Positions 23,945 through 30,433 of a DNA stretch of 30,433 nucleotides are shown in pieces. A program made the translations under genes and the position numbers. Source of the stretch: a virus. The stretch is taken from positions 1-30,433 of IMG/VR virus record IMGVR_UViG_3300009164_000232; one strand, written 5' to 3'. The stretch's first letter is position 1. Each line of letters begins with the position of its first letter. The notes beneath the pieces were generated by a model. The model was given only the letters and a program-made list of their open reading frames with translations, ran no database searches and was not told the origin of the DNA.

Positions 23945-24643
23945 TTAAAACTCTTTCTTCTTCCAAAATCTTTTTTTATAAGACCATGGGTATAGTCCAT
24001 TTTCGTCAGGAGTGCGTAATTTTGTGTTTTGATCTATTAATATTCTATCATTAAAAGAGTCGTCTGTCCACATCTTCCATTTAGTTCTTTTATATGGGAA
24101 TATTTGAACAAAGGGAGTTCCTTCTGGTATTGTTCCGCTAAAATCTTCTTTAATAAAAAAAGGAATATTCCCATTTCCCTGAAAACCATCGCTATCAATA
24201 ATTCCATTTAATGTTGTAAATGGCAAATCAAATCTGTTAAAAGGGTGTGTTACAAATGTGCTATATCCCCTTGGCGTTTTCCATGACCATTTGCATGACC
24301 AAATAAATCCCATTGGTAGATGTCCAGCTGGTCTAGGTATTGTTGAACCTAATTCTTTTGCACGTTCGCCAACAAAATCTTCCCAACCTTCTGGGCCTTG
24401 CCATTTAACTTGAGTGTTTCCTTCTTCATCTTTAAATATGTGAATGTCAAATGGAGTAAGTATTTCATATCCACTTGACATAATTTCCATAAACGGGATG
24501 CAAGATTTCATTCCATTGCCTTGCTTTACGCCATCAATTATGACTTCAATTTCACCTTTTTTCCACCACTGTGGAATCAAAGACCTAACTGGCTTAATTA
24601 ATGGATAATGTTCAACCCATGGAATAAACTTTATTAATTTCAT
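23945..24643 (-). CDS. Conserved phage protein, first duplicate, with dUTPase-like sequence pattern (232 aa)
   Basis: Starts MKLIKFIPWVEHYPLIKP and continues with SLIPQWWKKGEIEV, CIPFMEIMSSGYEILTPFDI, then TPRGYSTFVTHPFNRFDLPF and TLNGIIDSDGF (about residues 130-160), PFFIKEDFSGTIPEGTPFVQI and FPYKRTKWKMW. The motif GIIDSD followed by GTPFVQI-x-P resembles dUTPase motif III and the adjacent 'G-x-R-I-A-Q' strand; conserved His, Asn, Arg and Asp residues are shared with the duplicate. The start overlaps the stop of the 70-aa gene (TAATG). It is the more complete member of the pair. Enzyme activity is not established. Confidence 0.75.
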   Translation of the reverse strand: MKLIKFIPWVEHYPLIKPVRSLIPQWWKKGEIEVIIDGVKQGNGMKSCIPFMEIMSSGYEILTPFDIHIFKDEEGNTQVKWQGPEGWEDFVGERAKELGSTIPRPAGHLPMGFIWSCKWSWKTPRGYSTFVTHPFNRFDLPFTTLNGIIDSDGFQGNGNIPFFIKEDFSGTIPEGTPFVQIFPYKRTKWKMWTDDSFNDRILIDQNTKLRTPDENGLYPWSYKKRFWKKKEF

Positions 24644-24855
24644 TAAACACCTGCGATAGCGTCGGCTTTAGAGTCTCCTGGAACAGCTAAGTCATTGCAT
24701 CTTACTACTTCTGGATTTAATATCCATAGTGCTGCTTGTGCTAGATTGACGTCCATAATTTGTTGGACTACTCCATCTACAACTATTGCAAATTTAACTA
24801 ATGTGGCCTCTTGTTCTTTTGTTACAAAAGTCCATTGTGGGATTTCTATTGTCAT
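24643..24855 (-). CDS. Small conserved partner protein, first duplicate (70 aa)
   Basis: A 70-residue protein with VKFAIVVDGVVQQIMDVNL and ALWILNPEVVRCNDLAVPG, related to the middle of the 99-aa protein of the second duplicate. A strong AAGGAGG site precedes the ATG. It begins the duplicated block 12 bases after the Cys-repeat adhesin and is translationally coupled to the 232-aa gene (TAATG). Likely beta-strand/helix fold; function unknown. Confidence 0.75.
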   Translation of the reverse strand: MTIEIPQWTFVTKEQEATLVKFAIVVDGVVQQIMDVNLAQAALWILNPEVVRCNDLAVPGDSKADAIAGV

Positions 24856-24867
24856 TTTTTCCTCCTT

Positions 24868-26346
24868 TTAAGATATAGATACACTTTGTGCTGATATGCC
24901 TTGATTATAAACGCTTGGATTAGCAATTATACCGTAATTGGTGTTAATCTTCAATCCCGTTGCTTGATGTATTAAATCAGAGCCTATTTGACTAACAAAT
25001 AAAGCATCTGAATATGTTTTTGTTGTTATGGTAGCAGTTGAGCCACCTTTTGTGGCATTTGTAATTATTACCCTTAAAGATCTTATTATCGGATAAGATG
25101 TCAATGAGTCTAAAGTTTGAGATGTAATTTCAGTTAATACGTTTGATACATATTTAAAAATTTTAATTTTTCTAGGATATGTGTCCTGGTAGCTGGTACA
25201 GTTACCACCAGTTTGTATACAATTTTGTCCCGCACCGCATGGGTTATAACTATCTCCAGAATAATAATAGTAACCACTTGCAGCAGGGGATCCATTTAAA
25301 CAATTATTCCAATATGACGGAGTTCCATTTAAACAATTATTCCAGGTCGCTGGATTTCCATTTAAACAATTATTCCAATATCCAGGGGATCCGTATCGGC
25401 AATCATCATAATATGACGGAGTTCCATTTAAACAATTATTCCAAGATGCGGGGGATCCAGTTAAACAATTATTCCAATTTCCATTTACTACACCTGCTTT
25501 GCAACAAGAATTCATATCTTGTGTTGTCCAATAAATATATCCACCTACGCAGGGGTTTAAGTATGCACAAGAATTATAAGCATTATAAGCTTTACAACAA
25601 GAAACATAGTAGCTGCCATAAACTAAACAGTTTCCGAAGGTTCTACAGTTTCCTCCTGTTGCTACACAGTTTCCTCCAGTTTTACAATTATCATAATATT
25701 GATGAGGAGTTGTTGTGTATCCACAAATAGCTTGAGGTTCTATATTTGCACAATTAGAGTAGAAACTGGCATTAACTCCAGGAGAGCAGTTATTTGTATT
25801 GGATCCGCCAGAGCAATTGTCTGTATACCATCCACCAGAACAATAATTTCCGTTTGTTCCGCCAGAGCAGTTATCTGTATTGGATCCGCCAGAGCAATAA
25901 CTTGTATTTGCTCCAGCACCGCAATTATCTCCGTATGCCCAAAAATTAGTACCAGAGTAAGGTCCGCCAGTAGCTACGCAACCATTTCTTGCTCCGCAAT
26001 TATCAACAGCAGAATATGTTCCACAATTTCCTGTTCCGCTTGAAATTTCTTGAGATGTTACAACTGCATACCAATTTCCAGAATCAGTTACCCACAATGC
26101 TGCGCCTGTTCCAATTCCTGGATTAACAATATCTATTGTAACATTTGGACTTGACATTGTTGTAGATAACAAAGGATATTGAGCTGGGTTAGATGCAGAT
26201 ACAGAGTTTGTTCCTGCGGTCCATCCTGATCTAACAACCTTCCAACCATTTCTTAAAGTATTTTGAAATAGATCTTGAAAAGATAAGAATCCTTTTAGTC
26301 TTGATGAAGACACAACCGCTCTTCTTGCTCTAATTCTAGATGCCAT
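24868..26346 (-). CDS. Cysteine-repeat tail adhesin (492 aa)
   Basis: Residues 1-106 and about 390-492 look like beta-sandwich halves (GAALWVTDSGNWYAVVTSQE before the repeats; KIKIFKYVSNVL, SLRVIITNATKGG and YSDALFVSQIGSDL after). Between them, residues 108-383 contain 30 cysteines. About 142-187 are five 9-residue units (CSGG-x-x-x-x-x, e.g. CSGGSNTDN). About 291-356 are six 11-residue units (WNNCLNGTPSY type), plus GNCVATGGNC units near 225-235 and CIQTGGNC near 376-383. Regular Cys spacing suggests a disulfide-stabilised solenoid inserted in a loop of one lectin-like domain. The first 20 residues are Arg-rich, as in other virion adapter ends; no signal peptide. The start overlaps the preceding fibre's stop (TAATG) with AGGAGA 12 nt upstream. 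Adhesin role inferred. Confidence 0.85.
   Translation of the reverse strand: MASRIRARRAVVSSSRLKGFLSFQDLFQNTLRNGWKVVRSGWTAGTNSVSASNPAQYPLLSTTMSSPNVTIDIVNPGIGTGAALWVTDSGNWYAVVTSQEISSGTGNCGTYSAVDNCGARNGCVATGGPYSGTNFWAYGDNCGAGANTSYCSGGSNTDNCSGGTNGNYCSGGWYTDNCSGGSNTNNCSPGVNASFYSNCANIEPQAICGYTTTPHQYYDNCKTGGNCVATGGNCRTFGNCLVYGSYYVSCCKAYNAYNSCAYLNPCVGGYIYWTTQDMNSCCKAGVVNGNWNNCLTGSPASWNNCLNGTPSYYDDCRYGSPGYWNNCLNGNPATWNNCLNGTPSYWNNCLNGSPAASGYYYYSGDSYNPCGAGQNCIQTGGNCTSYQDTYPRKIKIFKYVSNVLTEITSQTLDSLTSYPIIRSLRVIITNATKGGSTATITTKTYSDALFVSQIGSDLIHQATGLKINTNYGIIANPSVYNQGISAQSVSIS
25279..25476 (-). repeat. Six tandem 33-bp repeats coding for Cys units of 11 residues
   Basis: Six in-frame copies lie inside the Cys-repeat adhesin. 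Several share a long near-identical core; on the plus strand it reads CCATTTAAACAATTATTCCA in most copies. The units code for W-N-N-C-L-N-G-x-P-x-x, with one variant copy (YDDCRYGSPGY). The DNA-level similarity points to recent copy-number change. Confidence 0.9.
25786..25923 (-). repeat. Five tandem 27-bp repeats coding for Cys units of 9 residues
   Basis: In-frame copies lie upstream in the same gene, coding for C-S-G-G-x-x-x-x-x (e.g. CSGGSNTDN, CSGGTNGNY, CSGGWYTDN, CSGGSNTNN), preceded by the looser CGAGANTSY. Three copies share the plus-strand core GATCCGCCAGAGCA or a close variant. The period differs from the 33-bp array downstream, so two separate expansions occurred. Confidence 0.88.
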
Positions 26347-27881
26347 TATGCGTCAATGTCTCCTGTTAGAATCCAGGCGTTGGATGCTCGTTTTTCTAAA
26401 AATGCTGATGAATATTGTGTTCTTGTTTTTAAATATCCGTCTGTTGAAACTATTGTAGCAGGGGAAGTAACAGAAAATATAAGTCTTCCCGCACCCATCT
26501 GTCTTAATTCTAAATTTGACCCAATTGGCCAAGTAACATTTGTTGGGTCGGTTGGTATTGTAATTGTTACATCTGTTGCTGAAGTAAACTCTGTCATCTT
26601 TCCAGAATTAGCAGATGAGATTGTATATGATGTTGCGGCAGATGAAGTTGCATACTCTACAACATCTACTAAATAAGAATTTATTGATCCCCGCATTGAA
26701 GAATGATATTGACACACATAGTATAAATTATCTGGTGCTGATTGAGGTAGTTCTACTAAAATAGATCCACTATCTGTTCCCGCATTTGTTATTCCTGTAG
26801 AATAAATATTACCTACAGAATATGCACCACTTACTGTTTGTATCCAAAATGGGTGGCCTGAAGCGTTTACAATGATTCTATATTTTTTGCCTTTTTTAAA
26901 ATCAATTGTTCCATTTAAAACTCCGTTTACAAGGTATCCACCTGATCCAGAATTAGTTATGTAGACATCAATTGCTGGTTCTGATATAGCAAGCTTAGAG
27001 TCTAATGCTGCTTGTGTTGCAAAATCTGCATCCGTTAAAGATGCATTAAATTGTGCTAGTGTTCCAGTAAGGGTGTTTCCGCCTATTTCAATTAATATTC
27101 TAGTTCCGCCACCAATAATAGCTATTCCAGATGTATATCCAAGTCCAGATGATGCAACAGTAATAATTCCTAAACTTGATATGTTTATTTTTCCGCCTTT
27201 ATCTAAACCATCTTGAAATATAGCAATATTATTTTGTCCAAAAAATCCTTCGATGTTGTCATATCCAGAAACAGAAGTAATTCCATTTGATATTGATATA
27301 GTTTTATTTTTAAGGGTGTCCTGGCTTGTTGCAGTTATTTTAGTGCCTAAAGCTGTTGTAATAGTTGCAGCATAAGATGAATCATCATTTATTGCAGCTG
27401 CTAATTCATTTAAAGTATCTAATGCTGTTGGCGCCCCATCAATTAAATTTCCTAATTCTGATAAAGGAATTTTACCGTTTGAATCTAAGGAGGCAACTCC
27501 ATCTGCATTCCCTACAACACTGAGTGGAACATAAGTTATTGCGGATGTACTACCTAGGCCAGAGACGGCGGAATCAACATAAGTCTTATTAGCAATAGTG
27601 CTATCAACTGCTAATGTGATTGTATTTGCGGCATCATTATAAACTTTAGTAATTCCTGTGCCTGCTGTTAATGCTGATTCAACTGCATCTTGTGCTAATT
27701 CTGTAAATTCACTTGGAAGAACATTTAAATATGGTAAAGAAGACCATAAAGATGATCCGTTACCAACTTTTAGTTTATTTAATGTTGTATCTAATCCAAG
27801 TTCTCCTATGGATAAAATCTTAGAAGAAACATTCCATTGTGCAGTTGTTGCTCTTCTTATTTTTATTGTTACAAATGACAT
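26346..27881 (-). CDS. Tail fibre with Mtd-like N-terminus and a cupredoxin-like domain (511 aa)
   Basis: Residues 1-52 (KIRRATTAQWNVSSKILSIGELGLDTTLNKLKVG) match the 'IRRGT...W...NPvLa.GE.G...dt..lKiGDG' N-terminal domain of phage fibres such as Mtd. Residues 71-94 have the ALTAGTGITK-YNDAANTITL module shared with the 755-aa fibre. About residues 316-410 form a cupredoxin-like domain: YRIIVNASGHPFWIQT with H343, STGITNAGTDSGSILVELP, and YYVCQYHSSMRGSI with C390, H393 and M396, a full set of type 1 copper ligands by position. The last 100 residues are a beta domain like that of the 221-aa stalk, ending WILTGDID. The start overlaps the 84-aa gene's stop (TAATG). Fibre call firm, copper binding inferred. 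Confidence 0.85.
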   Translation of the reverse strand: MSFVTIKIRRATTAQWNVSSKILSIGELGLDTTLNKLKVGNGSSLWSSLPYLNVLPSEFTELAQDAVESALTAGTGITKVYNDAANTITLAVDSTIANKTYVDSAVSGLGSTSAITYVPLSVVGNADGVASLDSNGKIPLSELGNLIDGAPTALDTLNELAAAINDDSSYAATITTALGTKITATSQDTLKNKTISISNGITSVSGYDNIEGFFGQNNIAIFQDGLDKGGKINISSLGIITVASSGLGYTSGIAIIGGGTRILIEIGGNTLTGTLAQFNASLTDADFATQAALDSKLAISEPAIDVYITNSGSGGYLVNGVLNGTIDFKKGKKYRIIVNASGHPFWIQTVSGAYSVGNIYSTGITNAGTDSGSILVELPQSAPDNLYYVCQYHSSMRGSINSYLVDVVEYATSSAATSYTISSANSGKMTEFTSATDVTITIPTDPTNVTWPIGSNLELRQMGAGRLIFSVTSPATIVSTDGYLKTRTQYSSAFLEKRASNAWILTGDIDA

Positions 27882-28135
27882 TATGAATTACCGCCATCTA
27901 ATGTTCCAGCATTTGGTACCTGGTAACTTTCTACTGAATAAATTGCTCCATCATATGTATGAATGTGGTCAAGTAGTCCTGTTATTGTTCCAGCACCAAC
28001 AGGGTTCCAAGCGGCACCATCATAATATTTTAATGATGAGTCTGTTGTGTTAAAGTATATGTCACCAATTCTTGGGTTGGCTGGATCTATTGCTAAGGCT
28101 ACTGCATGTAAAGGGACTAATCTTTGTACTGACAT
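27881..28135 (-). CDS. Small tail-fibre connector protein (84 aa)
   Basis: Consists mostly of a single fibre connector motif: NPRIGDIYFNTTDSSLKYYDGAAWNPVG near residues 20-47, the 'GDIYFnt..ssLkyYdGaaW' unit found repeatedly in phage fibres and also in the 755-aa and 469-aa proteins here. It ends with a short tail (SYQVPNAGTLDGGNS). A GGGAG site lies near the ATG; the stop overlaps the next gene's start (TAATG). Probably a small adapter or a detached fragment of a fibre; function not established. Confidence 0.8.
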   Translation of the reverse strand: MSVQRLVPLHAVALAIDPANPRIGDIYFNTTDSSLKYYDGAAWNPVGAGTITGLLDHIHTYDGAIYSVESYQVPNAGTLDGGNS

Positions 28136-28146
28136 TTAAAGCTCCC

Positions 28147-29556
28147 TTATCCAGTAATTACGACTCTATATGCTCCACTTGCAGGTGCTGTTGCAAATCT
28201 TAATGTAATTGTATTTGCTGATGTACGTTCAACATCTGTTTCAACAAGTGCTTTTGATCCTGCTGTTTCAAAAACATTAACTGTTACATCATCTGTTCCT
28301 AAATTGTGAGTTACAACTAATGCGGTTAGTGTATTTGGATTAGCAAGATTTTCTGCGTACTTTCTTGCAATTGCATGATAGTTTGTTCCATTATTTGTTA
28401 ATGTCCAGCGATCATCTGTTTCATTCCAAAGAACTTCTACATCTGCTGATGCTCCACGCTCTACACGGATTCCAGCATCTGCTGTTGGGGTTCCAGTAAA
28501 GTCGGTATTAAGGTTAATCTTATTATCAACAATATTTACCTGAGTAGTATTTACTGAGTTAATTGTTCCAGTTACATTTAAGTTTCCGCCAACGTTTAAA
28601 TTATTAGTAATTGTTACATCATCTGGTAAACCAATTGTTACTGTGGTTCCTTCTCCAGATGTAGGGCTGACAGTTACTTCATTTGCTGTTCCTTGAATAT
28701 TTTGTACATAATCTCCAGTTGTGTCTGTTCCAAGTGCTACAGAATTTGGCTGAATTGTTGTTGTGATTGTTACATCACCAAGATTTGTCATTGTTACAGA
28801 ACCATTTACATCTCCAGAGAGTGTAATTGTAGGATCATTGACATCAAAGTTTAATTTTCCAGCTGTATCATCGTAGGTTACGCTAATACCATTTTCGGTA
28901 TTTGGAGTAGTAACCATTCCGCCAACAATATCCTCAACTCTTTCAGAGTTAAGAGTTACTGCACCTGATGTTACTGTAAAGTCTGTTGAATTAAATGAAG
29001 CAACACCCTTTTGAGATGAGGTTGCGTCTTTTGCAGTAATTGTAATTGTATTATCTGTTACTGCTGTATCAATTGTTCCATCGCCAGTTACTGTTAATGT
29101 ATCTGTAAGAAGATTTACTGTATCTGTTCCAGTTTCTCCAGCAATGCTAAGAACTGTTGCAACATTTGCTTCACCTGCTGCTGTTAAACGACCTTGTTGA
29201 TCTACTGTAAATGTTGGGATCTTTGTTGTTGAACCGTATGCGCCCGCTGTAACTGCAGTATCATTTAATTTAATTGATAGCGTTCCTGCTGGGTCATTAT
29301 ATGTTGCTGTTAAACCTGTTCCGCCAGATATTAATGCGCCAACTACATCTTGAATAACTTCTGTGGAGCCAGACATTGGCATCCATGGACCATTTGGAGA
29401 AGCAAGTCCATTGTAGTAGTACATTGTGTTATTTGAAGTGTCATAGTAAATTTGGCCTACTACTGGGCTGGATGGTGCAGCACTTAAATTTTGAATTCGG
29501 GCATTGAGCAGCTCATTCTTGTTGAGGTCAATGTTGGTTACAAATAATCTTGCCAT
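28147..29556 (-). CDS. Repeat-rich tail fibre (469 aa)
   Basis: N-terminus MARLFVTNIDLNKNELLNARIQNL, followed by the connector GQIYYDTSNNTMYYYNG (residues 34-50). Two modules with 'GGTGLTATYNDPAGTLSIKL' (73-97) and 'NGISVTYDDTAGKLNFDV' (about 225-243) relate it to the 755-aa and 511-aa fibres. A Thr/Val-rich shaft with 'VGGNLNVTGTINSVNT' follows (phage fibre 'nlnVtGtin' strands). The end, VTHNLGTDDVTVNVFE...ANTITLRFATAPASGAYRVVI, is a beta domain also found at the C-terminus of the 146-aa protein next door. The ribosome site is AAAGGAG. Trimeric fibre by analogy. Confidence 0.85.
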   Translation of the reverse strand: MARLFVTNIDLNKNELLNARIQNLSAAPSSPVVGQIYYDTSNNTMYYYNGLASPNGPWMPMSGSTEVIQDVVGALISGGTGLTATYNDPAGTLSIKLNDTAVTAGAYGSTTKIPTFTVDQQGRLTAAGEANVATVLSIAGETGTDTVNLLTDTLTVTGDGTIDTAVTDNTITITAKDATSSQKGVASFNSTDFTVTSGAVTLNSERVEDIVGGMVTTPNTENGISVTYDDTAGKLNFDVNDPTITLSGDVNGSVTMTNLGDVTITTTIQPNSVALGTDTTGDYVQNIQGTANEVTVSPTSGEGTTVTIGLPDDVTITNNLNVGGNLNVTGTINSVNTTQVNIVDNKINLNTDFTGTPTADAGIRVERGASADVEVLWNETDDRWTLTNNGTNYHAIARKYAENLANPNTLTALVVTHNLGTDDVTVNVFETAGSKALVETDVERTSANTITLRFATAPASGAYRVVITG

Positions 29557-29568
29557 TTTTTATCTCCT

Positions 29569-30009
29569 TTAGGACAGATATGCTGTCCCTGAAAATGGTT
29601 GTGCCATCGTCAGTGTAATTTGGTTAATACTATTATAGTCTATTCCTGTTTCTAATATGTCGCCTGCAGAATTTTTTACAGTAACATTTGGATTGTATCC
29701 CAGATTGTGTGTTATTTGAAGTCTATATACTCCAGATACTGGTCCAGTTACTTGAGTTAACATCCATGGATATGTCAGCGTTCCTGCTGTTAGAAGGTAA
29801 TTTACTGCTCCAACCCAAGTAAAATCTGAAGGTTTTGGGCCATAGAATCTTGTTGTATTTTTATCGTAATAAAAATCTCCTTCAAGACCAAGCCCTTCGG
29901 CAGGTGCTCCTGATCCATTTAATATAGTTTTTCCTCTTGGTCCTTGAGGGCCAGGAGTAGAAATAACTACATCATTTACAATTTCCGTTACTATTACTTT
30001 ATCTGTCAT
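29569..30009 (-). CDS. Short collagen-like tail protein with fibre C-terminal domain (146 aa)
   Basis: A short collagen-like start (STPGPQGPRGKT near residues 17-28) is followed by GLGLEGDFYYDKNTTRFYGPK, the 'GDFYYd..t.rfYGPK' fibre connector motif. The end THNLGYNPNVTV...QITLTMAQPFSGTAYLS matches the C-terminal beta domain of the 469-aa fibre. It overlaps the upstream 117-aa gene by 4 bases (ATGA). Probably an attachment or capping piece of the fibre complex; exact position unknown. Confidence 0.82.
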   Translation of the reverse strand: MTDKVIVTEIVNDVVISTPGPQGPRGKTILNGSGAPAEGLGLEGDFYYDKNTTRFYGPKPSDFTWVGAVNYLLTAGTLTYPWMLTQVTGPVSGVYRLQITHNLGYNPNVTVKNSAGDILETGIDYNSINQITLTMAQPFSGTAYLS

Positions 30010-30359
30010 ATTGTAACCGATCTACTTAGGGCTAAAAAGCCTTCAAGTAATTTTGTTTTGTTTCCGTTGCTATCTGTTATCATAATGTCATAGGCTGATT
30101 TTGGATAGAACAGTTTATTTGTCTGTGCCGCCGTCATTTTAATTGTTAGTTTTCCAGCAGTAGGGTCTATTGAAATTCCATCTGATAAATTAGGGGTTGA
30201 TAGGGTAAAAGCTAACTTTGTACCACCCTTTGTATCACGAACCTGCATTTTTGCAGAAGCCCCAACTAGACTTATTGGCAAGTCTTGGTTGTCTTTATAT
30301 TCTACAACAAAAGAAAATGTTGCATTTTGGTCTACTTCAAAATTTTTAACCGCTGACAT
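30006..30359 (-). CDS. BppU-N-like baseplate/fibre adapter protein (117 aa)
   Basis: A single beta-sandwich domain with DQNATFSFVVEYKDNQDLPISL (strand, then 'pisL-x-GasakMqvRd'), KLAFTLSTPNLSDGISID, KLTIKMTAAQTNKL and AYDIMITDSNGNKTKLLEGFLAL. This follows the pattern of BppU-N-type domains that link baseplate or tail proteins to receptor-binding proteins. No signal peptide or membrane segment is visible. The ribosome site is AGGAG. It is the first gene of the fibre block and overlaps the collagen-like gene. It follows a candidate terminator, so it may be the start of a new transcript. Confidence 0.82.
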   Translation of the reverse strand: MSAVKNFEVDQNATFSFVVEYKDNQDLPISLVGASAKMQVRDTKGGTKLAFTLSTPNLSDGISIDPTAGKLTIKMTAAQTNKLFYPKSAYDIMITDSNGNKTKLLEGFLALSRSVTI

Positions 30360-30381
30360 TTTTACTCCTAGAATAGGAAAA

Positions 30382-30407
30382 CTCCTGTACTCATTTTAGC
30401 ACAGGAG
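30382..30407 (-). terminator. Candidate rho-independent terminator upstream of the fibre block
   Basis: Perfect 7-bp arms CTCCTGT and ACAGGAG with a 12-nt loop, followed on the minus strand by TTTT. It lies between the right window edge and the BppU-N-like gene. A TAA at 30427-30425 could end an upstream gene outside the window. The loop contains TAAAAT, which might be a -10 element for the next gene, but no -35 box was seen. Confidence 0.5.
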
Positions 30408-30433
30408 CGATCCTAATAATGAAATTACTTTGA

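Noticed and set aside
25279-25476. The 33-bp repeat array as a CRISPR array
   Set aside because: The repeats are in frame, contiguous, coding, lack unique spacers, and there are no cas genes.
25179-25730. Plus-strand open frame of 183 codons opposite the Cys-repeat adhesin
   Set aside because: Its repetitive H/L/N/Y/S composition is a reverse-strand shadow of the 33-bp repeats. It lacks a ribosome site and every neighbour is on the other strand.
25699-26043. Plus-strand 114-codon frame with regular I/C/S/R repeats opposite the 27-bp array
   Set aside because: Also a shadow of repeat DNA; the minus frame has better domain logic, and flanking beta-sandwich parts support it.

Overview
The window is a dense stretch of a tailed-phage (Caudoviricetes) genome, or of a prophage. 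Every convincing gene lies on the minus strand, so transcription runs right to left. Genes abut or overlap by a few bases, no gap without a gene reaches 300 bases, and no tRNA, rRNA, insertion sequence, integrase or CRISPR array was seen. The DNA is AT-rich by eye. Most starts have AGGAG-type ribosome sites. Several starts instead have a TATAAT-like box only 6-8 nt upstream and no ribosome site, which suggests leaderless transcripts as are common in Actinobacteria. This is a weak hint: the host cannot be named from the window. Protein styles (Mtd-type fibre N-terminus, cupredoxin-like fibre domain, a small Cys-rich zinc-type protein, a 'YGVQGSKWE' structural protein) resemble those of aquatic myo- and siphophages.

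Layout in transcription order. (1) 30.4-26.3 kb: a baseplate/fibre-type N-terminal protein, a collagen-like fibre, a repeat-rich fibre, a small connector and a fibre with an Mtd-like N-terminus and a cupredoxin-like domain. (2) 26.3-24.9 kb: a remarkable adhesin with 30 cysteines in regular 9- and 11-residue repeats. (3) 24.9-22.8 kb: a tandem duplication of a two-gene unit (70/232 aa and 99/222 aa), then a zinc-ribbon-like protein. (4) 22.7-16.3 kb: a 755-aa fibre, a collagen-like protein and a 1165-aa structural protein. (5) 16.3-13.8 kb: adhesin cassette A (trimeric stalk-like protein, small beta protein, chaperone-like protein, propeller-like adhesin). (6) 13.8-9.9 kb: a four-gene non-structural operon ending in a U32-like Fe-S/methyltransferase fusion and a DUF401-like membrane protein. 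(7) 9.8-3.7 kb: adhesin cassette B, built in the same order as A but enlarged by two paralogous ~520-aa adhesins. (8) 3.7-1.4 kb: a LamG adhesin with a second lectin-like module inserted in its first domain. (9) 1.3 kb to the left edge: a small hypothetical protein and the start of the portal gene, which opens the head module.

The genes read as a very large receptor-binding region of about 29 kb, with several duplicated fibre/chaperone sets, placed upstream of the head genes and interrupted by one auxiliary metabolic or modification operon. All functions are inferred from sequence patterns read by eye; no database search was run.
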